From Casuarina equisetifolia (lineage: Eukaryota > Streptophyta > Magnoliopsida > Fagales > Casuarinaceae): a stretch of DNA of 64,000 nt. The stretch is from assembly GCA_028551475.1 (NCBI GenBank), contig CM052360.1, positions 8,234,501 through 8,298,500 of the forward strand, written 5' to 3'. Below, piece after piece: positions 17,487 to 30,600 of the stretch. A program made the position numbers and the translations under genes. The notes under the pieces were generated by a model. It was not told where the DNA came from and made no database searches. It was given only the letters and a program-made list of their open reading frames with translations. Position 1 is the stretch's first letter; the number at the start of each line of letters is the position of its first letter.

Positions 17487-20336
17487 AAACAAGCTCTCTC
17501 TTGCCTGTGACGTATAAAGAAAACGTCTCGCATCTTAACCTGAAGCTGGTAACTGAAGCATGAAAAATAACTTGTAATTCTATTGTATACTCAAATTAGT
17601 GTGTTCTGCTCCCGCAATTTACAGGTCCTTTCATTTGTATTGGAATTAATATAGCTTGTCATTGCCTAATGTAATTCTCAATTTTGGGGATTGCAGCATG
17701 GAAACTAATATGTCTTCTGGTCGTTTCTCAGCCTCTGTGGAAGTCATACAACATCTCTGGATTGGATTCAACTAATGTTGCTTGGAAATATGGTAATGGC
17801 AGCTCATTTGTCTTCTACAAGAAGTTGCTCGTCCATTACTTTAACCGAGAAAGGAGACATTCCAGTTCCTGCCCACCTGTTGATTGACAGCCTGTTGGAA
17901 ATCAACTGAGGAGAAATCTTTGCCAGATATCTAATCTTGCATTTCAATAGTTGTTGGATTCTATTATGTTTCTAGATCAATATTGGCTAAGAGGAAATGG
18001 AGCCTCAACATTATAATGACAGAGATGATGTTGTTACCATCACTCTTACAGTGAGGTGAGCCCAGCGTAAGCTCTTTCAAGCAAGAGTAAAGCCCAGACA
18101 AGTTAGCCTTGCACGATTCCCATCTAGTGATTTTAGGATTTGGATGTGTACAGCAGGGGCATGTAATTCGTCTAATCCATACGGCTTAATATAAAGAATG
18201 CTCCAAAACGTGATACTTTGACGAATATTTCTAAGGATTTGTCAGAAGCCACCCGCTTTGTTTTTCTTTTTCCTTCTTTTCTCTTTTTCCATTATCCATT
18301 CAAAAGAAAAAAAAAAAAAAAGGATAATCGAACATAATCGCATCCTTCGTTAATTACCTTCAATCCCCCAAAATCTATTCAGATTCAAAAAACATACTTT
18401 GTACTGTTGTCGCCTGCTTCTTCTGTGGCACTGGCAATCTAAAATGCCTCCTGTTTGGCTTCCTTGACTTGCTGCCTCTCTCAGATTATCTGACCTATTG
18501 CCTTATTTCAACGCAAAAACCTACCGCCTTCTTTAACAGCCACGGTCACCTCCATGGACTCAGGTCGCAAAAACCTCCACGGGCTCTAAGAGAGGAAAGG
18601 GTATTAAGCCTTCGACAACTATGTGGTTCCTGTCGGCAGATTTCCCTGTTAAAACACCACCAGATTGCAAAAACATGAATCACATGACCAACATAGAAGT
18701 TTAGCAGCTCTGCATTAGAGTCCTATGCATCCATCTCCCGAAAACCACATAAGAAAAAACTTTTTGTCAGAGCCCCAATAAATATTTGGCCAGTGATAAA
18801 TGTATACTATCTTACAAAATTGCTGCAAAGCAATTCCGTAAACTGATGCCAGTTCACAAAAACATTGCCTTCTACAAATGCCTATGGTAGAGACAAAGGG
18901 AAGATCATCACCTAGACGCTACATGGCCCCTGGTATGTGTGCAATTTACAGCCTGAGTGAAGAAAAGAACAATAAAGCCGCTGACAATATTGTCATCTGG
19001 CCAGGTACGATATTCCCTCAATAGGAACAGCTAACTCTTTGCCCAAACCGGACTGGTCCTTCCAGAAGTGGTTGGGTCAGAAACGGCTGTACAAAGTGAG
19101 ACAGGCTTGCAATATGCCCTACCACAAAATAATATAGAAGCACTAATGCAAGTAAATTTGTATTACTATAGGACTGGAACTTCATTCTTTTAAAACAGGG
19201 TCATTTTGACAATTCAATAACATCGGTGGATACATGTAACTTGCTTGGGATGAAGACAGATCACATAACTGGAGAAATAATAGTTACCCGCTACGATAGC
19301 AGACCAAGCTCTTAACGAATGAGTAGAAGAGAATGTACTGCAAGGCTGCTCTTGGAACACATGAAGACAGACGCAAAGAAAGGGAAAAGGAAAGATAAAA
19401 ATTGCATTTGAAAATGAAATAAGGGGGAAAACAATAACTAATTAACCTTCTAACGAATCGTATAAATGGAACTCAACTTATATTGTTTGAATGCTTAAAG
19501 AACAATGCGATAAGCCCAGTTGATTCAGATGATTTATGACTTAGACCACTTGATTTGATGGATAAACAGTAGATCTACGAAGTTCATGTACAACCACTAG
19601 CACCTTACATACCAAAGATGGGGCTGACTCCACGTACATTTACGTATTATTACACTAATTTGAGGATCCAGCATGAGATCAAGATTTGTTCAACAAAATC
19701 TAAACAAAACAAAACTTAGAATTAGTCAAGCATACACCTTCAGTTTACATGTACAGTATTAAACACTGTAATTAAAAAGAGAATACCTTCATGTGTGAGA
19801 AGAAAATTATCATGAACCTGCCCTCTCTATTTATTTTTTTCCTATTGCTTTTTCATCATGTTCAAAAGCATTAACAATGGTGCATTCTATATTTATGTCA
19901 ATGCTCTGCATCCTTGCATCTGCGACAAGGTTTTTTGCTTTTGCTCGGTGGGGTTCATTGATAATGCAATCAGCATACTATGGATCGGTCGACATAAAAA
20001 TCTTTCACCTTATCACCAATTACATCCAAAGCATGACATCCCCACTCATTTACATATTGTTCCCTTCAAGCAAAAATTACTAAAGATAGCCATTTCCATA
20101 AAGATCCAGGTATTCACAACCACTATCATTTTGCTATAAAAGCCTTTCCAAATTGGGGCTCTAATTCAATGACGTCTAAGATAAGCCATCATACCTTTCA
20201 CTGCCTTGTGGGAAGAGGCTTCTTTCTCTGACCAATATTTGGAGCACCACAAGCTGTGGAACTCACCGAGATCCTTACAGCTATACAACAGATTCCAAAA
20301 TGAGATGTCACACTGTCTGTCATCTTTTGAGTGCTC
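17487..20336. other. Intergenic between convergent 5-FCL and ABCB29
   Basis: The two genes converge, so both 3' UTRs lie here. No further coding region, RNA gene or mobile element was recognised; a poly-A tract is near 18306-18321. The ORFs at 17684-17887, 18469-18678 and 19858-20139 have no family resemblance. Confidence 0.55.
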
Positions 20337-23300
20337 TCAAATCACAAGCCCAGATGATGCCATCAACTCACGGTGACTGTCCAAAAATACCGAGCGAGTA
20401 AGCTCCTCCAGCTTCCCGTTGTGCAAAAGGAATACCCGTTTAGCCATCAAAACTGTCTCCAACCGATGTGCAATGACCAGTACCTACAGAAAAATATGCT
20501 AGGCTAAGCACAATATTTGGTCCATTAAAAAGCGGACACTTTTTACAGGAAAACAGGAACAATCACCCACATCATGGCTGTGCATTGAAGAACAATTTAA
20601 TATAGAAAATTCTGATAAGAGTTTACACGCATGAGCTAGTCCACATTTGTGGGCAAGCAGATAATTAACGACTCTCCGTTAGCAAACAGATACAGAGCCA
20701 TGATGAGACTGCATATATTATAGAAAGCTTCTAAGAACTACACCACAACTAAAAATGCGCCCATACACCGCTAATTGAACTATTTATGCTACTTACAGTA
20801 TGATTTTCCATCATGCGCTCCACGGCTTGTCTCACCAATAACTCAGACCTACTATCTAGAGCAGAAGTTGCTTCATCCAATATCAATATGGAGGAATTCT
20901 GATATAGAGCCCTTGCAAGAGCTACTCTGCATTAATGAGTAAGCCATGAATTAGTTAACCAACAGAGTTTTCCCCTCAAGAAAAAGAAAACACACACACA
21001 CACAGAGCTAATGAATAGTTATTGATTTTGTTGTATAGAGACAGCAAATACCATACATTCATTTTCAGCTCTGTCACAGTTATCGCATAAGAAATTTGCC
21101 AACAAGGATCATATGTTTAATGTCATATCAGAATCATTCAGATATAAAGTTACACCTTTGCTTTTGGCCTCCACTCAAAATTGAGCCCTTTGGTCCAATG
21201 TCAGTTTTGTACCCTTCTGGAAGTTTTCTGATAAATTCATCAGCATTTGCAGTTTGTGCTGCATACTTAACCCTCTCCATGTCAATTTTCGACATCAGAT
21301 CCCTATACCCAATGTTTTCAGCAACTGTTCCTGAAAACAATGTCTAATAAATAGCAAATATTAACATGAAGAATCATTCGGAATATTTATGACTAAAAAC
21401 AGATTCCAGATTTACAAAGCTCCAGTTGCATTTCTTAACATTTTGATTAAAAATAGCTGCTCAAAGGCACCTTGAAAAGGAACTTTGTACCATGCCTCTT
21501 TAGTGAGAATAAACAGAACAGACTATGCCCCTATCCTTCAAAGCATTTTTCAACTAGGGATAAGGCCAGGTATACGCAAGTTATACACTGCATCTAACAG
21601 ATATGCTGTGAGCCTACATCAAATGAAAGCGATGTGAAAATACAGAAGCAGCAAATCAAACAATTTGTTGTCTAGAACTTGTGAAGAAGAAGAAAAAGAT
21701 TATATAAGGGAGTAGTGCTTGGCACAACTAATGGGCATTGTGAGGCTGAATAAGAGATCTTCATTTTGAGCACAGAGTGAACTCCTATAAACACCTTCCT
21801 CTTCCTCTCTCCACGCTTCTCCTCCAACTCCCCACCCACACCCCTGAACCAACACCCCCCCCCCCCCCCCCCCCTTCCATGGAAAGAAGATAAAACATTC
21901 AAGAAAGAAGACAAGAGAGAAGTTGTCAGTAACGTACTATATCTTGAGAAACCAAACTGACATGTCTCCTCAAAGAATCCAACTGGATATCTTGGATGTT
22001 ACGGTTATCTATACGTATACAACCTGTTAAACACATGAAGAACAGAGACACACGGTATTGGAAAAAGGTAACTTTTCTAATCCAAATAAGCAGTAAAGGC
22101 AAAGAAGCAAATGCCCTCTGTTTCGGTAACTTTTGTTGTTTAAAGCCTAACCTGACAAAGGATCATAAAGCCGAAGAAGCAATTTTATAAGGGTTGTCTT
22201 TCCTCCTCCCGAGGGTCCAACAAGAGCAACTGTCTCTCCAGCTTTTATGTGGAGGTTCAATCCATTCAAAAGAAAGGGCCTATCATCCCCATATCTAAAT
22301 GAGATATCACAAAATTCCACTTCTCCTGTAACATGATCTAAATCAATGGCATCTGGTCTCTTGATCACCTATATTGAGCAAAGGAAATAACAATTCAGAG
22401 CAAAAATAATGACACGTGAATCAGCGGATGAAGAAATTCATCCAAATATCAAACATACCAAACAAGAGGATTCGAGCATTCATTGTTAAATTTCCTCTCT
22501 CTTTTTGTCCCCTTGTTCTTTTATGGGTTAAGGGATCAATTATATGTATTCCAGAATTTCATTCCTCAGGTTATCACTTTTACAATTAAGCTTCACTCTT
22601 TAAAAATTTCTCAGCTCCAAAGCGTGAAAGCTTCTTCTACTTTTCCTGAAATAGTTAACAGTGAGAGAGAGAGAGTAGCCCAACCAGAGACGGTCAAAGA
22701 CAAAAGCTCTCAGATGCTTCACCTAAATGAATGCTGAGAGAAATTGCAGCATCGGCCAGGCATGATGCTCAAATGCATGCTTGACAAATTAGCATCTAAT
22801 CAGGGCCTTATAGATTGTAATTCCCATGAAAGCAAACTGATCTTAGTCACAAGCAAAACAGGACGTTTAATGTTACTTTGCACTTCTAATATGTATCTAA
22901 ATAACTATCCAGTTCAGCTTTTATCGCAAATTCTTTTGCTAGTAATGCTACAGAGTGTTCCTTGAGAGAGGAAAATAATTAAAATGAATATTCAAGATTA
23001 AAAATACAGAATGATCAACATTAAACATACCTTGGAGTTGAACCTTGTCAAATCAAACAGGCGTTCAATGGCTGGTTCTCCTTGCTTCCAGTCGTTATAT
23101 GCTTTACCCACACCCTGCATAATACTCTATTTCAGATTGATAACCTAAGACAGTCCCTCAATGGCTGAAGCACATAACAAAAGACTAATTAGCAAAATGG
23201 CTCTAGAAGTGTTTTTCCTCCTAAACATAAGACAAAAGAGAAAAAAGTGGGAAAATAATAGAGCAAAACAAGAGCCCTTGGAACTAATTTGTCGCCATTG

Positions 23301-26065
23301 TGTGTGTGTGTGTGTGTCTGTGTCTGTGTCTGTGTTGTTGATGCATATAACAAAAGTTACAAAGAAATGAATTTCAAGAGGGCAGGTGAAACAGCAAGCA
23401 TAAACAAGAAAAAAAGGCTGACCCTAGAAAAGAACAAGCTAAAATACAAAGAAGGAACAAATTACATAAGCATATCGTAATACCTGAATTGGCTCAACTA
23501 AAAAGAATAAAGATGTTACGAATGAAACCATGCTACAGGCATCCAAAGCACCGCTTGAAACCACAAGGGAACCAGCACAAAAGATAAATAATGCTCCCAA
23601 ATATATGCACTGTATTATTTGAGGAATGAATGCCTTCATTGTCTTCTTATTCAATTGTTTGGATAGGTTGGTGTGGGCAAGCCTTTGAAACCTGGCACTT
23701 TCACACAGCTCTGAATTGTTTGCTTTCACAAACAGAATAGCTGGGAGGACCTAAAACACACATAATTTACATAAAATCAGTGCACCAGCTGTACAACAAG
23801 AGTAAAGAGGATCTAGTGAGGAACTCCATGGTAGATCCACACACACCCACACAAATGGGGAGAGGGTAGTGAGACTCGTTTTCGAAAATTTGATAGGTTA
23901 ATAAAGAAAAAGAAATTAAGAAATGAGTAACAAGAAACTCAAACATACTGTCCAAGCAAAAAGACAAGGTTATGCATTCATGAAGTACAGAACACGAGAT
24001 TTTGAGTAACAGAATAAAACGTACCTCATTTAAATAGGCTGAGAGGCCAGCAATACTCATATGTGCTTCCTTAGATATCCTTCTAAGTTTCTCGCCAAGA
24101 TGGACAGTGACAAGAGCCAAACATGGAATCACCTATAATCGTATCACATAAAATTAGACACCCCCCTTTGATCAACTACACAGCCACTAAAGAGAATAGT
24201 CTGCTAATTCGTTCCTCACCACAGCTGAAATCAAAGAAAGGGTAGGGCTGACAATTAACATCTGTACTGCCATTGCTGATAATTGCAGCGTACTCGGAAC
24301 AATGGTCTGCCACAAAAAAAGTCTAAAACTCAAAAGAACTGAATTAGCAAGAACTGACATCATGGATACTAAACTCATGAATCTTCCATTTAAAGCCTAA
24401 TAAATTCAAAAAATCTAATTCTGTTGGAATACACAACATCAAATAGCAGTCATAAGAATGAGTTGTTTACATGCCACAATTGAACACATGCTTTACCAAG
24501 GCTATTTTTTTTTTTTCTCTCTCTCTCTCTCCAAACATGTTAAGCAAGCAACTAATCAAAAAGGCTTTCGTTCATGCAGAGCTGTGGCCAATATAATAGG
24601 TTTGCATGTTAAATGGTGTCCAGAAAGTTGTGTCAAGATTCCAATTAAAAATCTCTAACCTCGATCTGGCCTAACAACTTTTAAATAATTAAGACAAAAT
24701 TAACTTATTTCCTATTGCAAACGTTCCCAACACTTTAAGAAGTGACAACCTTTCACCCAATGCAACGCCTTCGTGTTGTTTTGTCCTCAAACATTTTCTG
24801 TTAAACTTGAACGAAAGATTCATCACATGACCTATGTCATAGCGAATTTTGACCCAAACTAACCATTATATCCTGGATAAAATATGTAGGAAACCCCATA
24901 CCAATTTGCCATCGCCGGATTATAAAATGTCAATATTAGTCACTTCAGGAATTCTTCAAGTAATTCTAGAGGAAATGCTATTGAATGGGATGTCTAGAAA
25001 GTATAGCATACTTGAGACTTTCATTGTCCCCTTCTAAAGTTTAAGTGCTTAAAGTAGAGAGTCGAGTCGAAGGGAAAAGTGAATTTTCTCTAAACATTAA
25101 GGTCGAAAATTTTCGAGACAAGCCAACTCTGTCAGGATTTAAGGAAAACTTAATCATATCCGTAATGAAAATTAAAGTTATAAATTGAGATCCAATGTGC
25201 TAATAACTTGTTGGCAATATTTCAATTTACTTGTCACGACCTAGAAAAAGCCCTTTTCTATTACTCCAAGGAATTAGTCAAGGTTAAAATTAGAATTTTC
25301 CAAAAAGTACTTGTAAAATCGTGTCCCATAAGAACTAAGACAACGTGCAACGCCACTAGCAATCCACAATCCAAAGTGGACCATTTTTATGGGAGTCACC
25401 AAAATTGGATACTCTTAGCCAGTGACGGATAAAAAGAAAAGAAAACAAACACTCACATTGAGAACAACATAAACTGCATTGCCAACATCCGCCGCCTCGG
25501 CGGTGATCCGATACGCGATATCTCCAGCGGAGACGGCATTGCCACCGCATTCGAAAAACTCGAGGTCCCTCTCGAGAACCCTCTCGAAGACATAACACCT
25601 AATCCGATAGACGGCATTTAGCGCCGCGTTCCACAGAAAGACTTGCTGCCAGTAGCTTGCGACGAGGCGGGCCAAGACCAGAACCCCCAAGAGCAAAGCC
25701 TCGCTCCTGAGTCGAACAGCGTCGGCGTTGGTTATAGCGGCCGAGAGTTTCCCGGCCTTGGGAACGAGCTTGGAGAGGGAGAAGACAGAGACGAGGGCGC
25801 AGAGCCAGCCGGCGAGAATGGGCTTGGCTTGGGAGAAAAGGTAGGGTTTAAGGAAATTGAAGGATTGGAACGTTTGACGGGGTTCTTGAGTAGCCGGGAT
25901 TGAGGGAAGGAGGGAGGGAAGTTTGGCGGAATAAAGGGGTTGAAGGAAACGGTTTCTGGAAGGAAAGAATAGATGAGTTTTGGGAGAGGGAGTGAAGAAA
26001 GGGGGATTAATTTTGAGAAATGAGAGGGGCGGTGGAGAAGGAGGACTTACAAGAACGCGAGCCAT
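20337..26065 (-). CDS. ABCB29: ABC transporter B family half-transporter, plastid type (ABCB29-like)
   Basis: Half-size ABC exporter; the substrate is not established and cannot be read here. Ten exons: 26065-25457, 24306-24220, 24132-24025, 23750-23484, 23114-23031, 22368-22152, 22023-21938, 21343-21156, 20926-20797 and 20483-20337. All phases match, giving 640 aa (Arabidopsis ABCB29 is about 630). Residues 1-75 are Ser/Pro-rich and basic, fitting a chloroplast transit peptide. The transmembrane domain spans about 80-360. The nucleotide-binding domain has Walker A GPSGGGKTT, Q-loop LVSQD, signature LSGGQKQR, Walker B ILILDEATSALD and H-loop VIAHRL, so ATPase motifs are intact. Introns carry a C20 homopolymer and a GT repeat. 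The gene lies 451 bp from the next gene on the same strand. Confidence 0.95.
21855..21874. repeat. C20 homopolymer in ABCB29 intron 7
   Basis: Run of about 20 cytosines on the + strand (G-run on the gene strand). Such runs are prone to sequencing length error and may form G-quadruplex structure in the pre-mRNA. Confidence 0.8.
23299..23335. repeat. (GT)n/(GTCT) microsatellite in ABCB29 intron 4
   Basis: GT repeat interrupted by TCTG units, within the intron between exons 4 and 5. Confidence 0.85.
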
Positions 26066-26516
26066 GTCTTCAGCCTGGGTGGGGGTGGAAGCGGAGATGG
26101 AAGAAACTTTTTAGAGGGAAGGAAAGCACGGAGATCGTTTGTTTGGGTTGGGGACTTGCCGCGCTCGATGCTGTTGCCGAGCGATAATAACAATCGGCTC
26201 ATAAAAGTCAGTAAAAACTACAGGAAAACAGAACTTTGGGGCTTAGATAATGATCAACCAGTGAATATAATATTGTGGGTTTCAGATCAATTTTTTTTTT
26301 ATTGTGTGGTGTTAGATGCAAAAATTACTCAAATCAGAAAAAAAGAGAGAAACTGAACGTGATAATCGCTGCTGCTAAGCCAGAAAAAAAGAGAGAAAAA
26401 ACTCTGATGTATGCGATTGTCAAGGAAAGTAGTTTTGATAGTTTCCTTGCATTATTAATACAACATGCAAGTACCCAAAAAAATGACTCGGAGTTGCTAT
26501 TGCTTGGCTAAGGGCT
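26066..26516. other. Short intergenic spacer, ABCB29 promoter side
   Basis: 451 bp between the ABCB29 start codon and the stop codon of the next gene on the same strand. It must hold the ABCB29 5' UTR/promoter and the neighbour's 3' UTR. No further gene was seen. Confidence 0.6.
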
Positions 26517-27015
26517 TCATTTCTGTCTCAACTTCTTGGTGAATGCAAAGATTGCGCCAGCCACAGCCACGGCCGCCGCGGACACAAGAACAGTTATTTT
26601 GAGCGTCTGCAATGCATCCTTCTTCTTCATTTCCTTTTTCTCTTGCTCAACCTCACCTCGTTGCTTCAACACAAACAACAATACATCGAACAGTTTTAAC
26701 GAATCTATATTTACAGGCGCAGTAGTAGAAGTAAATATTGATATGGCTTGTGATCAGACATGAACAGATAATGGTCTCTTCACCAAAAATTGAACTGTGA
26801 AACGTTATAAAAAGGTTCGGTGTTTTATTGTTATCTAAAATCAAAATAAGCAGAGCACCTACCTTGACATCCAACGGGGGAGCCACTTCAGACGATGCCG
26901 GATTAGCTTCAAAATTCTTGTTTTCCTCGGGACGCAACTCTTTATCGGCGTCAACTGCCGGAAATTCCAAATCAGAGGCTTCTGTAGCTTCATCAGTTCT
27001 CCCTGCGGTCGCCAT
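26517..27015 (-). CDS. Small protein with single C-terminal membrane segment, function unknown
   Basis: Two exons: 27015-26863 (51 codons, ending GATGTCAAG|GTAGGT) and 26663-26517, giving 99 aa. Residues 1-75 are hydrophilic and acidic then charged (EVEQEKKEMKKKD). A hydrophobic segment of about 18 residues rich in Ala/Val follows (ITVLVSAAAVAVAGAIFAF) and the protein ends in a basic tail TKKLRQK. This layout is typical of tail-anchored organelle outer-membrane proteins, for example OEP9-type chloroplast envelope proteins. The layout is seen in the sequence; the localisation is inferred. I do not recognise a family with certainty. Strand and splice are supported by the coherent membrane segment and clean donor/acceptor; the acceptor is AAG rather than the usual CAG/TAG. 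Confidence 0.72.
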
Positions 27016-27656
27016 TTTCTTGACAGGAAAGGGTTTGCCTTCAGGTTGCAATTCTGTGCTACTTCTGCCGCTGGGGTGAAGGCGCAGAAATGGCCCGTTT
27101 CGAGTCCTAATGAAGTAGAGACACTGACACGTCTCGGCACACGTGTCGCCCACCGGGATCCTTTTTCCAGTCGCTTGGCTTTTTCCGTTACCAACCGCCC
27201 GGGAAAACTGTGAGAATTAACCAATTCCGAACGTCCTCAATGACGAAATTACCCCCGCTAAGGAATTCCCTCCGTAGGCAAATATTTTCTCTTCCCATGA
27301 TTTTCCTTTTAATTGCCGTCTTAATCCATGATTGAGGATAAATCACATTAAATTTTCCAATAGTGATTAAATATAATTTAGCTGGACAGAGTAATCAAGG
27401 TAGTTTAGTTTAAGATTTAATCGCGGTGACATACTCCCATCCCAAGCAATGATGCACAACGAATACACATCTGAACTTGTACATAATGTTTGGTTACATT
27501 GACCTGCAGAAACGTTATTTGCACTAGTATCCGACTCGTGACAAAAAACCATGACGTCGCCCAGCTCAAAGAACCTTGGATGGATATTTCACCTTCAACA
27601 ACGATGGTTTAGGCATCTCACCAGCACAGCAGATTGGCAGAACGCTTTGTAAGCTT
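27016..27656. other. Intergenic between small membrane-protein gene and cpSRP54 3' end
   Basis: About 640 bp holding the promoter of the small gene (with a G-box) and the cpSRP54 3' UTR. No additional gene was recognised. Confidence 0.6.
27140..27145. promoter_or_regulatory. G-box (ACACGTGT) upstream of the small membrane-protein gene
   Basis: Palindromic CACGTG core within ACACGTGT, about 125 bp above the start codon at 27015; a second ACGT core (GACACGTC) lies at 27126-27133. G-box/ABRE-type elements bind bZIP and bHLH (PIF) factors in plants. Function here is inferred from sequence and position only. Confidence 0.45.
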
Positions 27657-30600
27657 TTAGTTCCCAGCCCCAAAACCACGAGGACTTGGCTTTGTTGATT
27701 CTGAATTTACAAACTGCTTTCTTGATTCTGATCTCCTCTTTCTCCTTGCAGTACCCGGGGGAGCCTGATGCAGATGTGAAACCAAACAGTAAGTTTATAA
27801 GGAAGTACCAGATTTGCGAAATGTAAAGTGGCACTTCAGAAGGATCAAAAAGTCCAATACGATGAATTTGATTGAACTTGCGAAATAAGAGATGATTCTT
27901 GAACTTCCATCTGACACCATTGACATGCCTCAATAATTCTTATAACATGCCGAGAAAATCATGAGTGCAATCAAAGACCACAAGCACAGATACCAGTAAG
28001 CAAACAAGGCACCTTTTGTTCAGTTTTGAGGGCCTCCTCAAGATTGCTCAGTGCAGGAATGGATCCACCTTCCATCGCACCCATCAAATTCTTCATACGA
28101 ACACGCATCTGGAAGAGTTGGGCGACGAGTTGGCTCACCTGCCATTCATGTCACAAAAAGCATCCCATAAGTTTAACATCTGTGTAGACCGCTAAGTGAT
28201 ACGGCCTATATTTTATAAATAATACAAGAGACCCCAGCCTTTTGACGCAGGTAAGATGAAATCAGCTCTTCAGTCTTACATCAAATACCAATAACACATA
28301 CCTGCTGCTCTGTTTTCCCAGACTCTTGAGCAATTCTTTTCCTCCTGGCAGGAGACTCTGCCAACAATTCTGGGTTCTCTCTTTCCTCTGAAATCAAACA
28401 AGACAACCAGAACTAATTTCGGAAGAACTAAACAGAAGACCCCACTTCACACAGGAACAAAGGAACATTGCTTCAATTGTTAGGGAGTGGACCGCAGCCT
28501 AACAAGAGATGCTAAATTAAGTATTATTTTTTTAAAAATAAAAAATAAAAAGAGAGAGAGACCGGGTGTCATTGCTTCAATCATTCCTTCCATTATCCTT
28601 AGGCTCTTCTCTGCTTCTCGAATTTGTGCAGGAGTAACCTGATTGCACAGACAGAGGGAAGTTAACTCCACGGAATAAAACGAGTAATCACAATGAAGAA
28701 TTGACTTGATCTCGTCAACTGTCACACTGCCAATGCATTAGTAAAGCTGGAAAATGAATACAAAAACGGCGGCGTAATAGTACAAAGAACCTCAAGAAAA
28801 CTATACAAAAGGTTGAGCACAGAAAACATAAAAACCTACCTGTAAAAGACTAGGAAGAAAACTTAGAACTGGGCTTTCATAACAATGAAAGAACAATTGA
28901 AACGAGGGCTTTCATAACAATGAAAGAACAATTGAAACATGGGCTTTCATAACAATGAAAGAACAATTGAAGCAAGGGCTTTCATACCTTCCCCATACCA
29001 GGGATCATTCCTAGAACACGTGTCATGGAGCCCATTCGTGCAACAGCTCGAGTTTGCTTTAGGAAATCATTGAAATCAAACTTCGCACTCATTATCTTCT
29101 TTTGCAGCTCTTCAGCATCTTCTTGTCTCATCTAGGCACATGATTAGATAAATAATTCCATTCATCTTTTTCCCCTTTCGTATAAATATGGACTGGGACA
29201 GAATTTTCTAAGACTTACAACTTCTTGTGCCTTCTCTACAAAGGAGAGGACATCTCCCATTCCTAAGATACGTCCTGCCATGCGATCTGGGTAGAATGGT
29301 TCAAGGTCCTCCATACGCTCTCCCCGCCCTACAAGCTTGATTGGCTTTCCTGATACCTGTCAGCATTCCTCCACAAGTTACAAATCCTAAAAAATAAATA
29401 ATTTTGCAGCAGGGCCATGTAAACAAACCTGAAAACAGCAAAATTTACATTCTAAAGCACGTCTTTCGTTGTATGCATATGTCATTGAGGACAAAGGGGG
29501 GAGAGAGAGAAAGAGAAGAGAGGAAGAGGGGGAGGGGGGGTGGTTGGGAGACTTTGCATGACTATCTGAGGAATTTCCATGGAGGGGCTCACATTGCTCT
29601 AAAGATGTACAGAACCAATTTTCTGTTGAAAAATTGAAAGTCTTACTCCTTTTTGGGCTCACTAAACCAAGTAAATCATTTTATTGCAGCTGGCTAAGTT
29701 TTATGCTTTCCCAAACTGCCACTAAAACCCAGTTGCCCTCAAATTCTGCCTCAAGACCATAGTTTTAGCCCAAAAGTATTAGTATCATCCACAGCCAGAA
29801 GAATCTGCGTGGGTAGTTAAATGTATAAACCTATATACATACACATGAATGGGAGTCGTCAAATTTACAGCACTAGCTAATACATCTAAGTTAAAATTAA
29901 CAAACAGATGGTACTGCACGAATCACATATACAGTACAAAGCTTAAAGGAACAAAGTATCAGAAATTCCATCACAAAGTAGAAATCTCATTAGGAATAAA
30001 ATTTTAGGATGAAGGCAAAACCTCTTTAACGCTCAAAGCAGCACCTCCTCTGGAATCCCCATCAAGTTTTGTCAAAATGGCTCCAGTAATCCCAATCTCC
30101 AGATTAAATGTTGTCACTAAGGCTGAAAGTTTACATAAGAAGAGGGTGAGAGGAAAGTTTAGGAGTTTCTCCTCATTATTGCCTCAGTAGTCAAATAAAA
30201 CACAAAAATCAAAAGCCATTGAACCTATAACAATGTGATCCAAGTGACTAACTCTGGCCTTAACACTCAGAGGCCCATATGTACGTACTAGCTCATAATA
30301 AAAATAGATTTCCTAAGCAATATTGCATAGGTAGGCAACTAAAGATGTAAAACCTTGATTTATTTCACTCTTGATGAATGAAAAGAAATTTTTTACGTAC
30401 CTGCAGCTTCTTGTCCAGTCATTGCATCAACAACAAGCAAAACTTCCGTAGGATTCAGTGCCCTCTTCACTTCTTTCAGCTCATCCATCATTGTTTTGTC
30501 AATCTATTGACAAAGATTGTCAAAGTAAAAAATACCAGTGAATATCATCGTATAAGCAGTAGTAAACCAGCTGATACCATCATTATCAACTCAGAATCGT

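Noticed and set aside
25643..25903. + strand ORF opposite ABCB29 exon 1
   Set aside because: GC-rich antisense shadow of the transit peptide and first membrane region.
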